DNA from: Bernardetia sp. MNP-M8
GTDB lineage: Bacteria > Bacteroidota > Bacteroidia > Cytophagales > Bernardetiaceae
Reading direction: 5' to 3'
DNA length: 64,000 nt
Assembly (NCBI RefSeq): GCF_037126285.1
Contig: NZ_CP147012.1
Coordinates: forward strand, 3,494,676-3,558,675
This document shows positions 18,882 through 28,805 of the stretch, piece by piece; the first letter of the stretch is position 1; every line of letters starts with the position of its first letter. Under the pieces are notes generated by a model that saw only the letters and a program-made list of their open reading frames with translations, was not told the origin of the DNA and did not search any database. Position numbers and translations under genes: made by a program.

Positions 18882-19679
18882 ATGGAACACAAATCAAATG
18901 TCAATTATAACAAAGAGCTTATAAGATTACAAAGAGAACTGGTCAAACTTCAATTTTGGGTAAAAGAAAAAGGCTTAAAAGTAGCCATTATTTTTGAAGG
19001 AAGAGATGCAGCAGGAAAAGGAGGCGCAATAAAAAGAATTTCGCAAACGCTAAATCCTCGTTTTTGTAAGGTAATAGCATTAGACAAACCCAATGACAGA
19101 GAAGTTACACAATGGTATTTTCAACGATATGTTTCTCACTTGCCAGCAGCAGGAGAAATTGCTTTATTTGATAGGAGTTGGTATAACCGTGCAGGAGTAG
19201 AACGTGTGATGGGTTTTTGTACAGAGGAAGAATACCAAGAGTTTTTGCGTTCTTGTCCAGAATTTGAAAATATGCTGATTCGTTCAGGTATTATTTTGAT
19301 AAAATATTGGTTTTCAGTCAGTGCAGAAAAACAAAAAGAACGTTTTGAAGAACGAACTGAAACACCTAGAAAAAGATGGAAACTAAGTGGAATGGATTTG
19401 AAGGGCAGAGAAAAATGGCACGAATACTCAAAAGCAAAAGATATAATGTTTGCTCACACAGACACAAAAATGTCTCCTTGGAATGTTATCGATTCTGATC
19501 ATAAAAAATCTGCTCGTCTGAATTGTATCAGTCATATTTTGAGTCAGATAGAATATGAAGACGTTTTGCCAAAAGCTGTTCCGATTCCAGATATTGATGA
19601 AACAAGTAATTATGTAAGAACGCCGATTGATGAACAGAAATTTGTTCCTAAGATTTATGTTAAGGGGAGTTTTGAATAA
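18882..19679 (+). CDS. ppk2: polyphosphate kinase 2 family protein
   Basis: PPK2 enzymes move phosphate between polyphosphate and nucleotides (NDP, or NMP in some classes). Walker A is EGRDAAGKGG (residues 39-48); the Walker B/lid region DRSWYNRAGVERVMGF follows at 97-112; WKLSGMDLKGREKWHEY and SPWNVIDSDHKKSARLN match the family. At 265 aa it is a single-domain, class I-like form. Direction of the reaction in vivo is unknown. Confidence 0.92.
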   Translation: MEHKSNVNYNKELIRLQRELVKLQFWVKEKGLKVAIIFEGRDAAGKGGAIKRISQTLNPRFCKVIALDKPNDREVTQWYFQRYVSHLPAAGEIALFDRSWYNRAGVERVMGFCTEEEYQEFLRSCPEFENMLIRSGIILIKYWFSVSAEKQKERFEERTETPRKRWKLSGMDLKGREKWHEYSKAKDIMFAHTDTKMSPWNVIDSDHKKSARLNCISHILSQIEYEDVLPKAVPIPDIDETSNYVRTPIDEQKFVPKIYVKGSFE

Positions 19680-19735
19680 ATTGTTTTCAGGTTTAAAAAC
19701 AATATCGAAACAAAATATCTTTACTTTATTTGTAT

Positions 19736-19772
19736 TTTATCCTTAGAAATATCTAGCTATTTCTAAGGGTAT
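19736..19772. terminator. hairpin between ppk2 and the convergent lipoprotein gene
   Basis: CCTTAGAAATA (19741-19751) and TATTTCTAAGG (19758-19768) form a perfect 11-bp stem with a TCTAGC loop. There is no long T run, so termination is inferred mainly from its convergent position. Confidence 0.5.
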
Positions 19773-19777
19773 AAAAC

Positions 19778-21067
19778 TTACTCTCTAATAATTATGTAAT
19801 TACTATATAAAGAATAGTATCCAGTTAATTCAAGTTTTCTAGTAGATTTTTTTGATTCTTCCTCTAATGTATAAGACTTTTTCAGATTTCCTTGTTTATC
19901 ATATATTTGCAAATGTTCTAAATATTCTTGCAAATTGTTGCCTATGTTATTTTCATGAGTAGACAAAATTACATCTCCGTTTTTCTCATTTATGTGAATT
20001 CTTCTTATTTGCGTATGAATTGGAAGTTCTACAAAAGAAGTAGCTAGTTCTTCTAAAGCAGGCTCGTTACCTGTCAAATCTGAAAGTTGTGTTTTGATTG
20101 CATAAACATTATTATTTATATCTGCGATCTCTATTTTTTTTAGCTTTCTCAGCCCTTCTAAATAATAAAATGAATTAGATACTCTACTTATATTATATAC
20201 ATTCACACTTTTCTCATTGTTCCTCTTTAGCTGATATAGCCTTCTTTCAGGTAAATAATTGTCTAACACTTTTGATGAAGCATCATCATATCGAACAATA
20301 ACTTCTACATAATAGTAAGACAAAGTAATATAATTAACCTCTTTCACTTGTGTCCATAAATTCTGATAGCCATCTAGTTTATAGTTTCTTATGGGAGCAG
20401 TTTCACTAGCTTTTATAATACTAGTGTTTCTTGTATTTCCTACTTCGGACACTGTATTTAATGTAGATGAATTTAGGTGTTCTATTGTATAAGGTATATA
20501 TAATGATCTTCCTGTTACAAGAGCCAAGAGTTCATTTTTATCGCTATTAAATATTGTTTCAGAATATTGTTTATCTGTAAGATCTTTCAATATCTGCCTG
20601 TTGGATAAACTTACCCACAAAACTCTATCATCTCTTGTAATTAATATAGCTGTTTCATTTTTTTTTATGTAAGTAAAATCCTTTATATCTATATAGTTTG
20701 CTATACCATAATCATCAAGGATTGTAAAAATATTTTTTTGCTCAAAAGTGAACTTATCTACTTCTATGACCTTACGAGAATCTAGAAGATAAATTGAGTT
20801 TACTCCTTCATAAATAGAACTTATATGTTTTAGACTATCTCCGTTATTAGCTTTTCTAAAAAGGTCATAAGTAATTGTCCCATCTTCTGCAAAATGAGCT
20901 ATGTCACTAGACCCAGAAGCATTATCCTCATTATTATAAGTTGAGTTAACAATCGCTAAAACTCCTCTTTCATAAGTAGTCAGTTCCTCTTCTATATCTT
21001 GTTTCTCACAACTAAAGAATATAATGCTAAAGACAAGAAGTAGAACAAATTTGCAATAAATATTCAT
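19778..21067 (-). CDS. hypothetical lipoprotein, 429 aa
   Basis: The N-terminus is a lipoprotein signal ending IFFSC (Cys20), so the protein is likely membrane-tethered in the cell envelope. The rest is rich in beta-strand-like segments with recurring L-D-x-R/V-L-W patterns, suggesting a beta-propeller-like fold; this is inference. No enzyme motif is visible. A possible -7 box TAAATTTG lies at 21104-21097, with TTG 15 nt upstream (short spacing). Confidence 0.65.
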   Translation of the reverse strand: MNIYCKFVLLLVFSIIFFSCEKQDIEEELTTYERGVLAIVNSTYNNEDNASGSSDIAHFAEDGTITYDLFRKANNGDSLKHISSIYEGVNSIYLLDSRKVIEVDKFTFEQKNIFTILDDYGIANYIDIKDFTYIKKNETAILITRDDRVLWVSLSNRQILKDLTDKQYSETIFNSDKNELLALVTGRSLYIPYTIEHLNSSTLNTVSEVGNTRNTSIIKASETAPIRNYKLDGYQNLWTQVKEVNYITLSYYYVEVIVRYDDASSKVLDNYLPERRLYQLKRNNEKSVNVYNISRVSNSFYYLEGLRKLKKIEIADINNNVYAIKTQLSDLTGNEPALEELATSFVELPIHTQIRRIHINEKNGDVILSTHENNIGNNLQEYLEHLQIYDKQGNLKKSYTLEEESKKSTRKLELTGYYSLYSNYIIIRE

Positions 21068-21203
21068 ATAGATTTTTTTATAAATTTTAATTTTTACAAA
21101 TTTAAGAAAAAATAGTTTCCAACTACTTACTAAGAGGGGAAGAACAATGTATTTTTGTAATTTTAGGTAAAAACTAACTCACCAAGTAAGAAAAAATATA
21201 AAA

Positions 21204-23126
21204 ATGCCCACTCTACCACAACAAATTCTAAAAAAATATTGGGGTTATGATGCTTTTCGTGCTATGCAGGAAGAAATTATCGATTCTGTTATGGAGGGAA
21301 AAGACACGCTTGCACTTTTGCCGACAGGTGGAGGAAAATCGATTTGTTTTCAAGTTCCTGCGATGGCTTTGGAAGGGGTTTGTATTGTTGTTACGCCACT
21401 TATTGCGCTGATGAAAGACCAAGTAGAACAGCTTTCTAGACGTGGAATTTCTGCAAAAGCGATTTATTCAGGAATGTCAAAGCGAGAAATTGATATTACA
21501 CTAGATAATTGTGTCTATAATAAAAATGTAAAATTCCTCTATCTTTCTCCTGAAAGGCTCAAAACAGATTTATTTCAACAGCGAGTAGCAAGAATGAATG
21601 TTTGTCTTTTGGCGATTGATGAGGCGCATTGTATTTCTCAATGGGGCTATAATTTTCGTCCTGCTTATTTGGAAATTGCAGCCATTAGAGAGCGAATTCC
21701 AAATGTTCCTTGTATTGCCCTTACAGCTACTGCTACTTTACAAGTTCGTCAAGATATTCAAGATAAATTAGAATTTAAAGAAAATAGCAAGGTCTTTACA
21801 AAGAGTTTTGCTAGAGAAAACTTATCGTATTCGGCTTTTTTGGAAGAAAACAAGAACCAAAAAATGCTTCAAATCTTGAATAATGTAAAAGGAACAGGAA
21901 TTATTTATGTCAGAAATAGAAAAAAATGCAAAGAAATTGCTCTTTGGTTGCGTAGCCAAAAAATTTCTGCCGATTTTTATCATGCAGGACTTACACACGC
22001 ACAACGAAATCACGTACAAGAATCTTGGATAAATGGCAAAATTCGTGTCATTGCAGCTACAAATGCTTTCGGAATGGGAATCGATAAACCAGATGTCAGA
22101 ACAGTTATTCATACCGATTTGCCAGACTCATTAGAAGCCTATTATCAAGAAGCAGGACGAGCAGGAAGAGATGAAAAAAAAGCGTATGCCATTGCACTTT
22201 TTGATAAAAATGACTTAATAAATTTAGAAAAAAGAACAAAACAAGCGCATCCAGAAAAAGAAATTATTAAAAAAGTCTATCAAGCCTTAGCCAATTATTT
22301 CAAAATTGCTGTGGGAAGTTTTCCAATGGAAAGTTTTGATTTTGATATGGATGAATTTTTTCGTCGTTTTTCTATTCCCTACATAGAAACCTATAATTCT
22401 ATCAAAATTTTGGAAGAACAAGGTTTTTTGCAGCTTTCGGAGAGTTTTTATACACCTTCCAAAATTTGGATAAAGGTAGATAATGCCACGCTTTATAACT
22501 TTCAAATTGCAAATCAAAAATCAGATACAGTTATTAAAGCAATTTTGAGAGCCTATGGAGGAGCTTTTCAGCAGTTTATTTCTATTTCTGAACAAAATTT
22601 AGCTAAGTTTTTGAATATGTCAAAAATGGACGTTACGGCACAACTCAATTATTTAGCCCAGCAAAATATTATTGATTATCAACCTCAAAAAGATGTTCCT
22701 CAGCTTTCTTTTCTGACTGCTCGCCACAATGCAAATGATTTGCCTTTAGATTTGGAGCTTTTGGAAACACGAAAAAAGGAAGCTCTGCAAAAAGCCTATT
22801 CAGTTATTAATTATGTTAGCAATGACATGCGCTGTCGAACACAAATTTTACTTCATTATTTTGGAGAAAAAACTGATGAAATTTGTGGGGTTTGTGATAA
22901 TTGTATCCAAAATAAAAAGGCTTTAAATTTTTCAAATCAAAATCAGAAAAGCGAAGATTTAAAGACACAGATTTTAGAAAAAATAGCTACTGATTCAGTT
23001 CCTATTTACAAACTAACAAATCATTTTTTGAATATTGATGGAAAAGTGCTAGGAAAGACAATTCAAGAAATGGTAGCTGTTGGAACAATTGGATATGATA
23101 AAGTGGGAAATTTGGTTAGGAAATAA
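21204..23126 (+). CDS. recQ: ATP-dependent DNA helicase RecQ
   Basis: RecQ unwinds DNA 3'-5' in recombination and fork repair. Motif I is LLPTGGGKSICFQVPA, motif II is IDEAHCISQWGYNFRP, motif III ALTATAT, and motif VI YYQEAGRAGRD. The zinc subdomain shows CRTQILLHYFGEKTDEICGV with CDNC following. At 640 aa the protein has the helicase core, zinc and winged-helix parts but no clear HRDC domain; short RecQ forms are common in the phylum. A candidate -7 box TATTTTTG lies at 21150-21157. Confidence 0.95.
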   Translation: MPTLPQQILKKYWGYDAFRAMQEEIIDSVMEGKDTLALLPTGGGKSICFQVPAMALEGVCIVVTPLIALMKDQVEQLSRRGISAKAIYSGMSKREIDITLDNCVYNKNVKFLYLSPERLKTDLFQQRVARMNVCLLAIDEAHCISQWGYNFRPAYLEIAAIRERIPNVPCIALTATATLQVRQDIQDKLEFKENSKVFTKSFARENLSYSAFLEENKNQKMLQILNNVKGTGIIYVRNRKKCKEIALWLRSQKISADFYHAGLTHAQRNHVQESWINGKIRVIAATNAFGMGIDKPDVRTVIHTDLPDSLEAYYQEAGRAGRDEKKAYAIALFDKNDLINLEKRTKQAHPEKEIIKKVYQALANYFKIAVGSFPMESFDFDMDEFFRRFSIPYIETYNSIKILEEQGFLQLSESFYTPSKIWIKVDNATLYNFQIANQKSDTVIKAILRAYGGAFQQFISISEQNLAKFLNMSKMDVTAQLNYLAQQNIIDYQPQKDVPQLSFLTARHNANDLPLDLELLETRKKEALQKAYSVINYVSNDMRCRTQILLHYFGEKTDEICGVCDNCIQNKKALNFSNQNQKSEDLKTQILEKIATDSVPIYKLTNHFLNIDGKVLGKTIQEMVAVGTIGYDKVGNLVRK

Positions 23127-23149
23127 AGTTTTACAAAATAAATTTAATT

Positions 23150-23767
23150 ATGAAAAAAATAGCCTACATAATTTTAGCCTTTGCTTTTTTATGGTCTTGT
23201 GTTTCAATAAAAAATAGTGAAACTTTAAAAACGTATAAACTTAAATTTAGAGGAAAAGCCTACGATTATGGCAAAGTTATCATTGGTATTAGTGAAAAGG
23301 AAACTAATATTAATGAGAAAATCTATCGTCCTCTTTATATAAATAGAATTTTTGACAAAAAAATAGAACCTTTTGGTTTTGTAAGAAATGTAGGAGATAC
23401 TGTTTTTTTTCGTGCAAATTTATTTGGTTCAGAAGATTCTATTTATTTTCTTTATCATAATCATTTGATATCAAGAGAAGAGATGATTGAAGATAAAATA
23501 CTTTTCATAACTAACTCAAATTCTTTAGGAAAAACTAATAAAATATTTAGCCTAACAGAATTATTCATGCGAGAAGCTGATATTATTTTAAAGAAAGTAG
23601 AGATGCTAAAAGGAGATTCTATTTATAGTTTTTCTGTAAGACCTCATACACTCTCTTCTGATTATCTGATTGTAAATTCTATAAAATATTCAAAGAAAAA
23701 AGGAATAGTAGAAGTGGGTTTTGAAACGTCTTATGGTGATGAGTGCTTTGTAAAAACTTCAAAATAG
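23150..23767 (+). CDS. hypothetical lipoprotein, 205 aa
   Basis: A short signal ending FLWSC (Cys17) marks it as a lipoprotein. The mature part is beta-rich and basic, with no known motif. It begins 23 bp after recQ and may be read through from it. Function unknown. Confidence 0.65.
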   Translation: MKKIAYIILAFAFLWSCVSIKNSETLKTYKLKFRGKAYDYGKVIIGISEKETNINEKIYRPLYINRIFDKKIEPFGFVRNVGDTVFFRANLFGSEDSIYFLYHNHLISREEMIEDKILFITNSNSLGKTNKIFSLTELFMREADIILKKVEMLKGDSIYSFSVRPHTLSSDYLIVNSIKYSKKKGIVEVGFETSYGDECFVKTSK

Positions 23768-23838
23768 CCTTCTATATTTCTCTAATTATCATTTCTGTTC
23801 TGTTTATCCTGCTTTGGCAACAAAACAGAAAATAAAAC

Positions 23839-25371
23839 TTAAACTATCTTCTTACAAAGGTTCAAAATCAACTCTTCCATTCTTTCATAACAACCAAACT
23901 CTGTAAAATTATAATTTTCTTTTGGTAGTTCTAATTTATTCTCTTCCAAAAAAGTAATATTAAAGTCATTTTGAGCCAATTTTATTAAATATAAAACAAA
24001 TTGACGCAAACGCTCATCTTTCGAATCTTTTAAATGACGCTGATAATAATTTCTAAAATTATTTGATTCTGAAATAAAATCTTCCATTCCAGTATAAAAC
24101 AAAAACAATAATTTTATCCAAATTCGGATGATATTATAGCCTGTTTTATCTTTTGTAATTGGTTCGTCGGGAAGTTGTAAGAGTAGATTTTTTCTATAAA
24201 AATTAGGTGTGAATTTCTTTACTAGTTTTGGGTCTTTGTCTTCTAAAATCAAAAATAAATAGGCTTCACGCAATCTCCACGAAGATTTGTCCCATTTATC
24301 AAGCCTTTCAAATTGTGGCGTTTCAACAACTTCTAATAAAATAAGAGCAGCTTGCTTGTAACCGTGTTTGGGTTCGTTTATTTTTAAAAGTGTATCAAAA
24401 TAAAGCTCTTGAATCTTAAATTTATTAAAGGCTTGATACGTTGTGAGTTTGGTTGCCTTTTTTATTAATTGTAAGGCTTGTGAAAATTCTCCTGCATAAC
24501 GATATGTATAAATTTGGGCAATCAAAAGTTCTAAATTGCGTGTGGGCGTATTTAGATGAGGATAAGTCTGAAAATGTTCTTGCCAATCGTTTGTGTTTTT
24601 TTGCAAATCTTCTAGTTTGGGTTGGCTTTGTAAAAGACGAGTATTTCTGAAGCGAAAACCATATAATTTAGCAAGTGGATGTGTGTTTTTTTCGTTTTGC
24701 TCAGATTTTTTATAATATTTTTCAGTTAGTTTTTCGGCTGCGTATGCTTCTGCTTCCCATTCAGAATATTGTCCGATAAAAAATTTGGTTTTAGCCTGCA
24801 TCACTTCCCAATAGCTTTTTAGATTATCCAAAAAAATCATTTCTTCTCTCAACTCTTGGGCTTCCAACGTATATTTTTCGGTTTCATTGGCAAATCCTTT
24901 TAAGGCATAAATAGTACGAAGTTTACGTACACATTCCCATTCTGTTTCTATCAAATGATATTCTTTTGCCTTTTGGCGAACTCTTTCAATTATTTTTTCG
25001 GCATTATGATAGACATTTTGAATGAGTAATTTATCTGCAATAATCAAATACTGATTTGCTAAAAACTTGGTTTCTTCTTGATTAAAAATATCTTTTCGCT
25101 TGCTTTTTCGTATCTTTTTTTCAACCTCCAAATCACTAGAAAGCAGAAGCTCAAAAAGTTTGTTGATTAAATTTCTTTTGAGCATCAGATAACGCTTATC
25201 AGAAGGCGAAGTTTCATATAAAAAATGAGAAGCCTCTTCATCACTTTGAATAATTCCTTTTGAAACAGCATCAAAGAGTTTTCTCATTTTGGAGTCTCTA
25301 GGCAAAACTTGGTCTAAAGATTTGAGAGGATATTTGGAAAGAATAAAAGCGAGTTCAAGGAGTAAATCCAT
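23839..25371 (-). CDS. hypothetical large alpha-helical protein, 510 aa
   Basis: Almost wholly helical, with many paired helices that resemble degenerate tetratricopeptide-type repeats (for example residues 100-260). It has no signal peptide, so it is probably cytoplasmic. The N-terminus reads MDLLLELAFILSKYPLKSLD. I do not recognise a named family. Confidence 0.65.
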   Translation of the reverse strand: MDLLLELAFILSKYPLKSLDQVLPRDSKMRKLFDAVSKGIIQSDEEASHFLYETSPSDKRYLMLKRNLINKLFELLLSSDLEVEKKIRKSKRKDIFNQEETKFLANQYLIIADKLLIQNVYHNAEKIIERVRQKAKEYHLIETEWECVRKLRTIYALKGFANETEKYTLEAQELREEMIFLDNLKSYWEVMQAKTKFFIGQYSEWEAEAYAAEKLTEKYYKKSEQNEKNTHPLAKLYGFRFRNTRLLQSQPKLEDLQKNTNDWQEHFQTYPHLNTPTRNLELLIAQIYTYRYAGEFSQALQLIKKATKLTTYQAFNKFKIQELYFDTLLKINEPKHGYKQAALILLEVVETPQFERLDKWDKSSWRLREAYLFLILEDKDPKLVKKFTPNFYRKNLLLQLPDEPITKDKTGYNIIRIWIKLLFLFYTGMEDFISESNNFRNYYQRHLKDSKDERLRQFVLYLIKLAQNDFNITFLEENKLELPKENYNFTEFGCYERMEELILNLCKKIV

Positions 25372-25931
25372 TTTTTTTTAATTTCTAGATTGCTTGTAGA
25401 GATACAAATATTATCAAAGTAGAGTTGATTTTAGGGCAAAATTAATGAATATGAATTCTGAATTAATCAAAAAATACAAAATTAAATAGTTGTTAATGTT
25501 AAAATCGCTTTACTATTATGTTGTTTTTTATCAAAATTGAAAAATAATAATATGCGATTTAATTAACAATTTGTTCACACAAAATTCAGTAATTATTTTC
25601 TATACTAATTAAAAAAAAAGTTACTTGAAGTCTTTTGAGTGTATTTTAAGCTATTTTTTACTTTACAAAGTTCGCATTAACTTCTTAGTAATCAACCCTT
25701 TTACTATGAACAAATTAATAACAAAACTTTACGAATTTATCTCATACCTCTAATAAAATATTCTAATTCTTACATAAAAATCACTTTACTATCTTAACTG
25801 TTTTTTGATTGCAAGCGCAAAGCAAAGGGACTAGTTTTGGGAATATTAGAATTACAAAAAACATTTTCATAATTCTTATATCCCTTTTACTATAAAAATT
25901 TATTTACAAAGTTCCCTTTCCCTTTTCAAAA
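25372..25931. other. 560-bp intergenic region with four TTTACTAT repeats
   Basis: No gene fits here. TTTACTAT occurs at 25509-25516, 25700-25707, 25795-25802 and 25886-25893, all in the sense of the downstream T9SS nuclease gene. The last copy is 38 bp before its ATG. They may be regulatory sites for one or both divergent genes. Confidence 0.4.
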
Positions 25932-28022
25932 ATGACTAAGAATTTACACTTTCAATTTATCTCTGTTTTATTAATTTTTATTGGCTTTACTTTTTCTGTA
26001 CAAGCACAAACACCACCTCCTTCTAATCTATCTGGTTCTGCTTTAAGAACTTGGTACAAACAAAATTATCATGATGGAAAACACAATACTTTAGGCTATT
26101 CTACAGCAAGAAGATATATGTACAACAATATTGATAATAAAAATAACTCAATTACCTGTGTTTATTCAGGTTTTGTACAGCCTTGGACGTATGGAGGAAC
26201 AGGCACAAACCCAATGCCTATCAACTGTGAACATACAGTGCCTCAAAGTTTCTTTGGAAAAGCCGAACCAATGGTTTCAGATATTCATCATTTGTTTCCT
26301 ACTTATGTAGATTGGAATGGTACACGCTCAAATTATCCGTTTGCAGAAATAAATGATTCTCAAACTGAAAAATGGATGTATAATTCTTCACAACAAACTT
26401 CTGTTCCCAACTCAAATATCAATGCGTATAGCGAATATGCAAATCAAACATTTGAGCCTCGTGAAGACCAAAAAGGAAATACTGCTCGTGCAATTTTCTA
26501 TTTTTATACCATGTATCCAACACAAGCAGGTTCAATGAGTCAAGTTGCAGATATTAACGTTTTGTATCAATGGCATTTGTCTGACCCAGTTGATGCTGCT
26601 GAAATAGACAGAAATAATAAAATCGAACAATATCAAGGCGACCGTAATCCATATATTGATTATCCTCAAACAGTAGCAATTGCTTGGAGTTTATCTGGTG
26701 GTGGAACAGGTGGAGGAGACACAGGTGGAGATACTGGAGGTGGAACGCCACCAACAGGGTCAGAACTGTTTATCTCTGAATATATTGAAGGTTCTTCTAA
26801 CAATAAAGGTTTAGAAATCTATAATCCAACTTCTTCTTCGGTTAGTCTTTCTTCTTATTCTATTCAAAAACAATCAAATGGTTCTGGAAGCTGGGGTTCT
26901 CAACTTTCATTAAGTGGTAGTTTGGCAGCAGGTCAGACGTATGTAATCGTTTATTCTTCGGCTTCTTCAACACTTAAAGCAAAAGCTGATTTAGTGACTT
27001 CTTCTAGTGCAGTTACTTTTAATGGAAATGATGCTGTTGCACTCTTTAAAAATAATTCTTTGATTGATGGTGTTGGTGTTTTTAATAGTTCGGCTACTTT
27101 TGGAGCGAATGTTACTTTGGTTAGAAAGCCTACTATAACAACTGGAAATACAACATATACAACTTCTGAATGGACTTCATATTCACAAGATACATTTACT
27201 TACACAGGAAATCATACAGTAAGTGGTGGCTCAACTGGAGGAGGAGATACAGGAGGTGGAAATACTTCTGCTCCTACAGGTTACTGTTCATCAAAAGGAA
27301 ACAGTGTTGCCGATGAATGGATTCAACGAGTAGTTTTTGGTTCAATCAATAATACTTCGGGTTCGAATGGTGGATACAGAGATTATACAAATCTTAGCAC
27401 AACAGTAAGCAAAGGAAGTAGTCAAACAATTACTATTTATCCTGCTTGGGCTGGAACGATTTATAATGAGGCGTATACAGTCTTTATTGACTGGAACAGA
27501 GATGGCGATTTTAATGATAGCAATGAAACAGTTTATTCTCGTTCGGCTGGAAATGCTTCCTCTGTAAGTGGAACAATTAGTGTTCCTTCAACAGCTTCAA
27601 CTGGAACTACTCGTATGCGTGTTGCGATGAAATACAATGCAAATTCTTCTTCTTGTGAAACATTTAGTTATGGCGAAGTAGAAGATTATCATATCAATAT
27701 TACAGGAACGGCAAAAATTTCTGCTGGTAACAATAATGATAAAAAAAATGAAGAAACGACAATTCAAAATACAGTAAATGAATTTAAAATCTTCCCAAAC
27801 CCAACTACACAAGATGCAAAACTCCAAGTATCTGTTATTGAATCTCAAGATGTAGTAGTTCGTATATTTAATAATCAAGGAAAAGAAGTTTCATTCCAAA
27901 CTGTTTTTGTAAATGGAAATGAAGAAATTACACTTCCTACCAATCGCTTGAAAACAGGACTTTATATTGTGGAAATTACAGGAAAAGATTTTCGTTTCAC
28001 AAATAGAGTGGTTAAAAATTAA
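25932..28022 (+). CDS. secreted endonuclease I-family nuclease with lamin-tail, GEVED and T9SS sorting domains
   Basis: A signal peptide (ends SVQAQ, about residue 26) is followed by an EndA/NucM-type His-Me-finger nuclease domain (about 35-250). Its active-site motifs are NCEHTVPQS (98-106) and DIHHLFPT (117-124). A Gly/Thr-rich linker leads to a lamin-tail domain (ELFISEYIEGSSNNKGLEIY, about 278-400). After a second linker comes a GEVED domain (VFIDWNRDGDFND, ending FSYGEVEDYHINI). The C-terminal 80 residues (FKIFPNPT...GLYIVEI) are a type A T9SS sorting domain. It probably degrades extracellular DNA or RNA at the cell surface or in the medium. Confidence 0.92.
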   Translation: MTKNLHFQFISVLLIFIGFTFSVQAQTPPPSNLSGSALRTWYKQNYHDGKHNTLGYSTARRYMYNNIDNKNNSITCVYSGFVQPWTYGGTGTNPMPINCEHTVPQSFFGKAEPMVSDIHHLFPTYVDWNGTRSNYPFAEINDSQTEKWMYNSSQQTSVPNSNINAYSEYANQTFEPREDQKGNTARAIFYFYTMYPTQAGSMSQVADINVLYQWHLSDPVDAAEIDRNNKIEQYQGDRNPYIDYPQTVAIAWSLSGGGTGGGDTGGDTGGGTPPTGSELFISEYIEGSSNNKGLEIYNPTSSSVSLSSYSIQKQSNGSGSWGSQLSLSGSLAAGQTYVIVYSSASSTLKAKADLVTSSSAVTFNGNDAVALFKNNSLIDGVGVFNSSATFGANVTLVRKPTITTGNTTYTTSEWTSYSQDTFTYTGNHTVSGGSTGGGDTGGGNTSAPTGYCSSKGNSVADEWIQRVVFGSINNTSGSNGGYRDYTNLSTTVSKGSSQTITIYPAWAGTIYNEAYTVFIDWNRDGDFNDSNETVYSRSAGNASSVSGTISVPSTASTGTTRMRVAMKYNANSSSCETFSYGEVEDYHINITGTAKISAGNNNDKKNEETTIQNTVNEFKIFPNPTTQDAKLQVSVIESQDVVVRIFNNQGKEVSFQTVFVNGNEEITLPTNRLKTGLYIVEITGKDFRFTNRVVKN

Positions 28023-28048
28023 GTAATAGCAATTAATTTTAGTGGATT

Positions 28049-28086
28049 ATAAACGCCTTACTTTTTTGAAGTGAGGCGTTTTTCTT
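28049..28086 (+). terminator. terminator after the secreted nuclease
   Basis: AACGCCT (28052-28058) and AGGCGTT (28074-28080), with an inner ACTT/AAGT pairing, form a hairpin followed by TTTTTT. Confidence 0.8.
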
Positions 28087-28207
28087 GTGCTATTATTTTT
28101 ATTGAAATTTTTTTTCAAAAAATAAGGTTTGAATTTCTGCTAACAGTCTCTTATCTTGCCTTATTATTTTAGATCTATTTCATACAACAAATTTTAATTT
28201 CTTTTTT

Positions 28208-28750
28208 GTGGGTCAGCGTACTACTATTATTACTATTTTGAGTGTCTTTGGGCTTACACTCTTTCTTATTTTTCTTTTTTTGATACAAAAAGCTGCTTGG
28301 CAACAAGAAAATGAGGCTTTAAATGCAGAATTAGATAGCCTTAGAACCAGTAGTCAAAATTTGGCTTTGGAGTTTGAGGAAAAAGTAGAACAAAGACGCA
28401 TTTCAGATTCACTGATGCACCGAAAAGTATACGATAATTATTTTGATGCCTACGATGCTCAAAATTTTAGATTGTATGCACTCTATAAAGATTCGGAAAG
28501 AAGATATGGTTCTTCGTCTAACTTGGCTCGTGCTTTTAATATTGAAAATTCAGAATCAATAAAAAGTAATAGAGTTTTGGGTGAAATGTGGTATATTGTT
28601 CCTATCAAGGGCGTGCATTTTGTAGAAAAAAAACAAACTTGGACAAGCATTGCCAAAAAATATTATCACAATTTAAACGATTCTAGCCTACTCAAAACGT
28701 TTAATAAGGAACTGAAGCCCAATCGTTTTGTAATTGTGCCTTTTAATTAA
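28208..28750 (+). CDS. membrane-anchored coiled-coil protein with C-terminal LysM-like domain, 180 aa
   Basis: The only plausible start is GTG at 28208. Residues 5-27 form one membrane helix, followed by a coiled coil (about 30-65). The last 45 residues (VEKKQTWTSIAKKYY, then LLKTFNKELKPNRFVIVP) have the spacing of a LysM peptidoglycan-binding module. It may link the membrane to the cell wall. The LysM call is by motif shape and is moderate. Confidence 0.6.
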   Translation: MGQRTTIITILSVFGLTLFLIFLFLIQKAAWQQENEALNAELDSLRTSSQNLALEFEEKVEQRRISDSLMHRKVYDNYFDAYDAQNFRLYALYKDSERRYGSSSNLARAFNIENSESIKSNRVLGEMWYIVPIKGVHFVEKKQTWTSIAKKYYHNLNDSSLLKTFNKELKPNRFVIVPFN

Positions 28751-28805
28751 CTAAATAGAGTTTTGAGACTGTTTATACGTAATTTTTAATTTTTAATTGG
28801 TTCTA

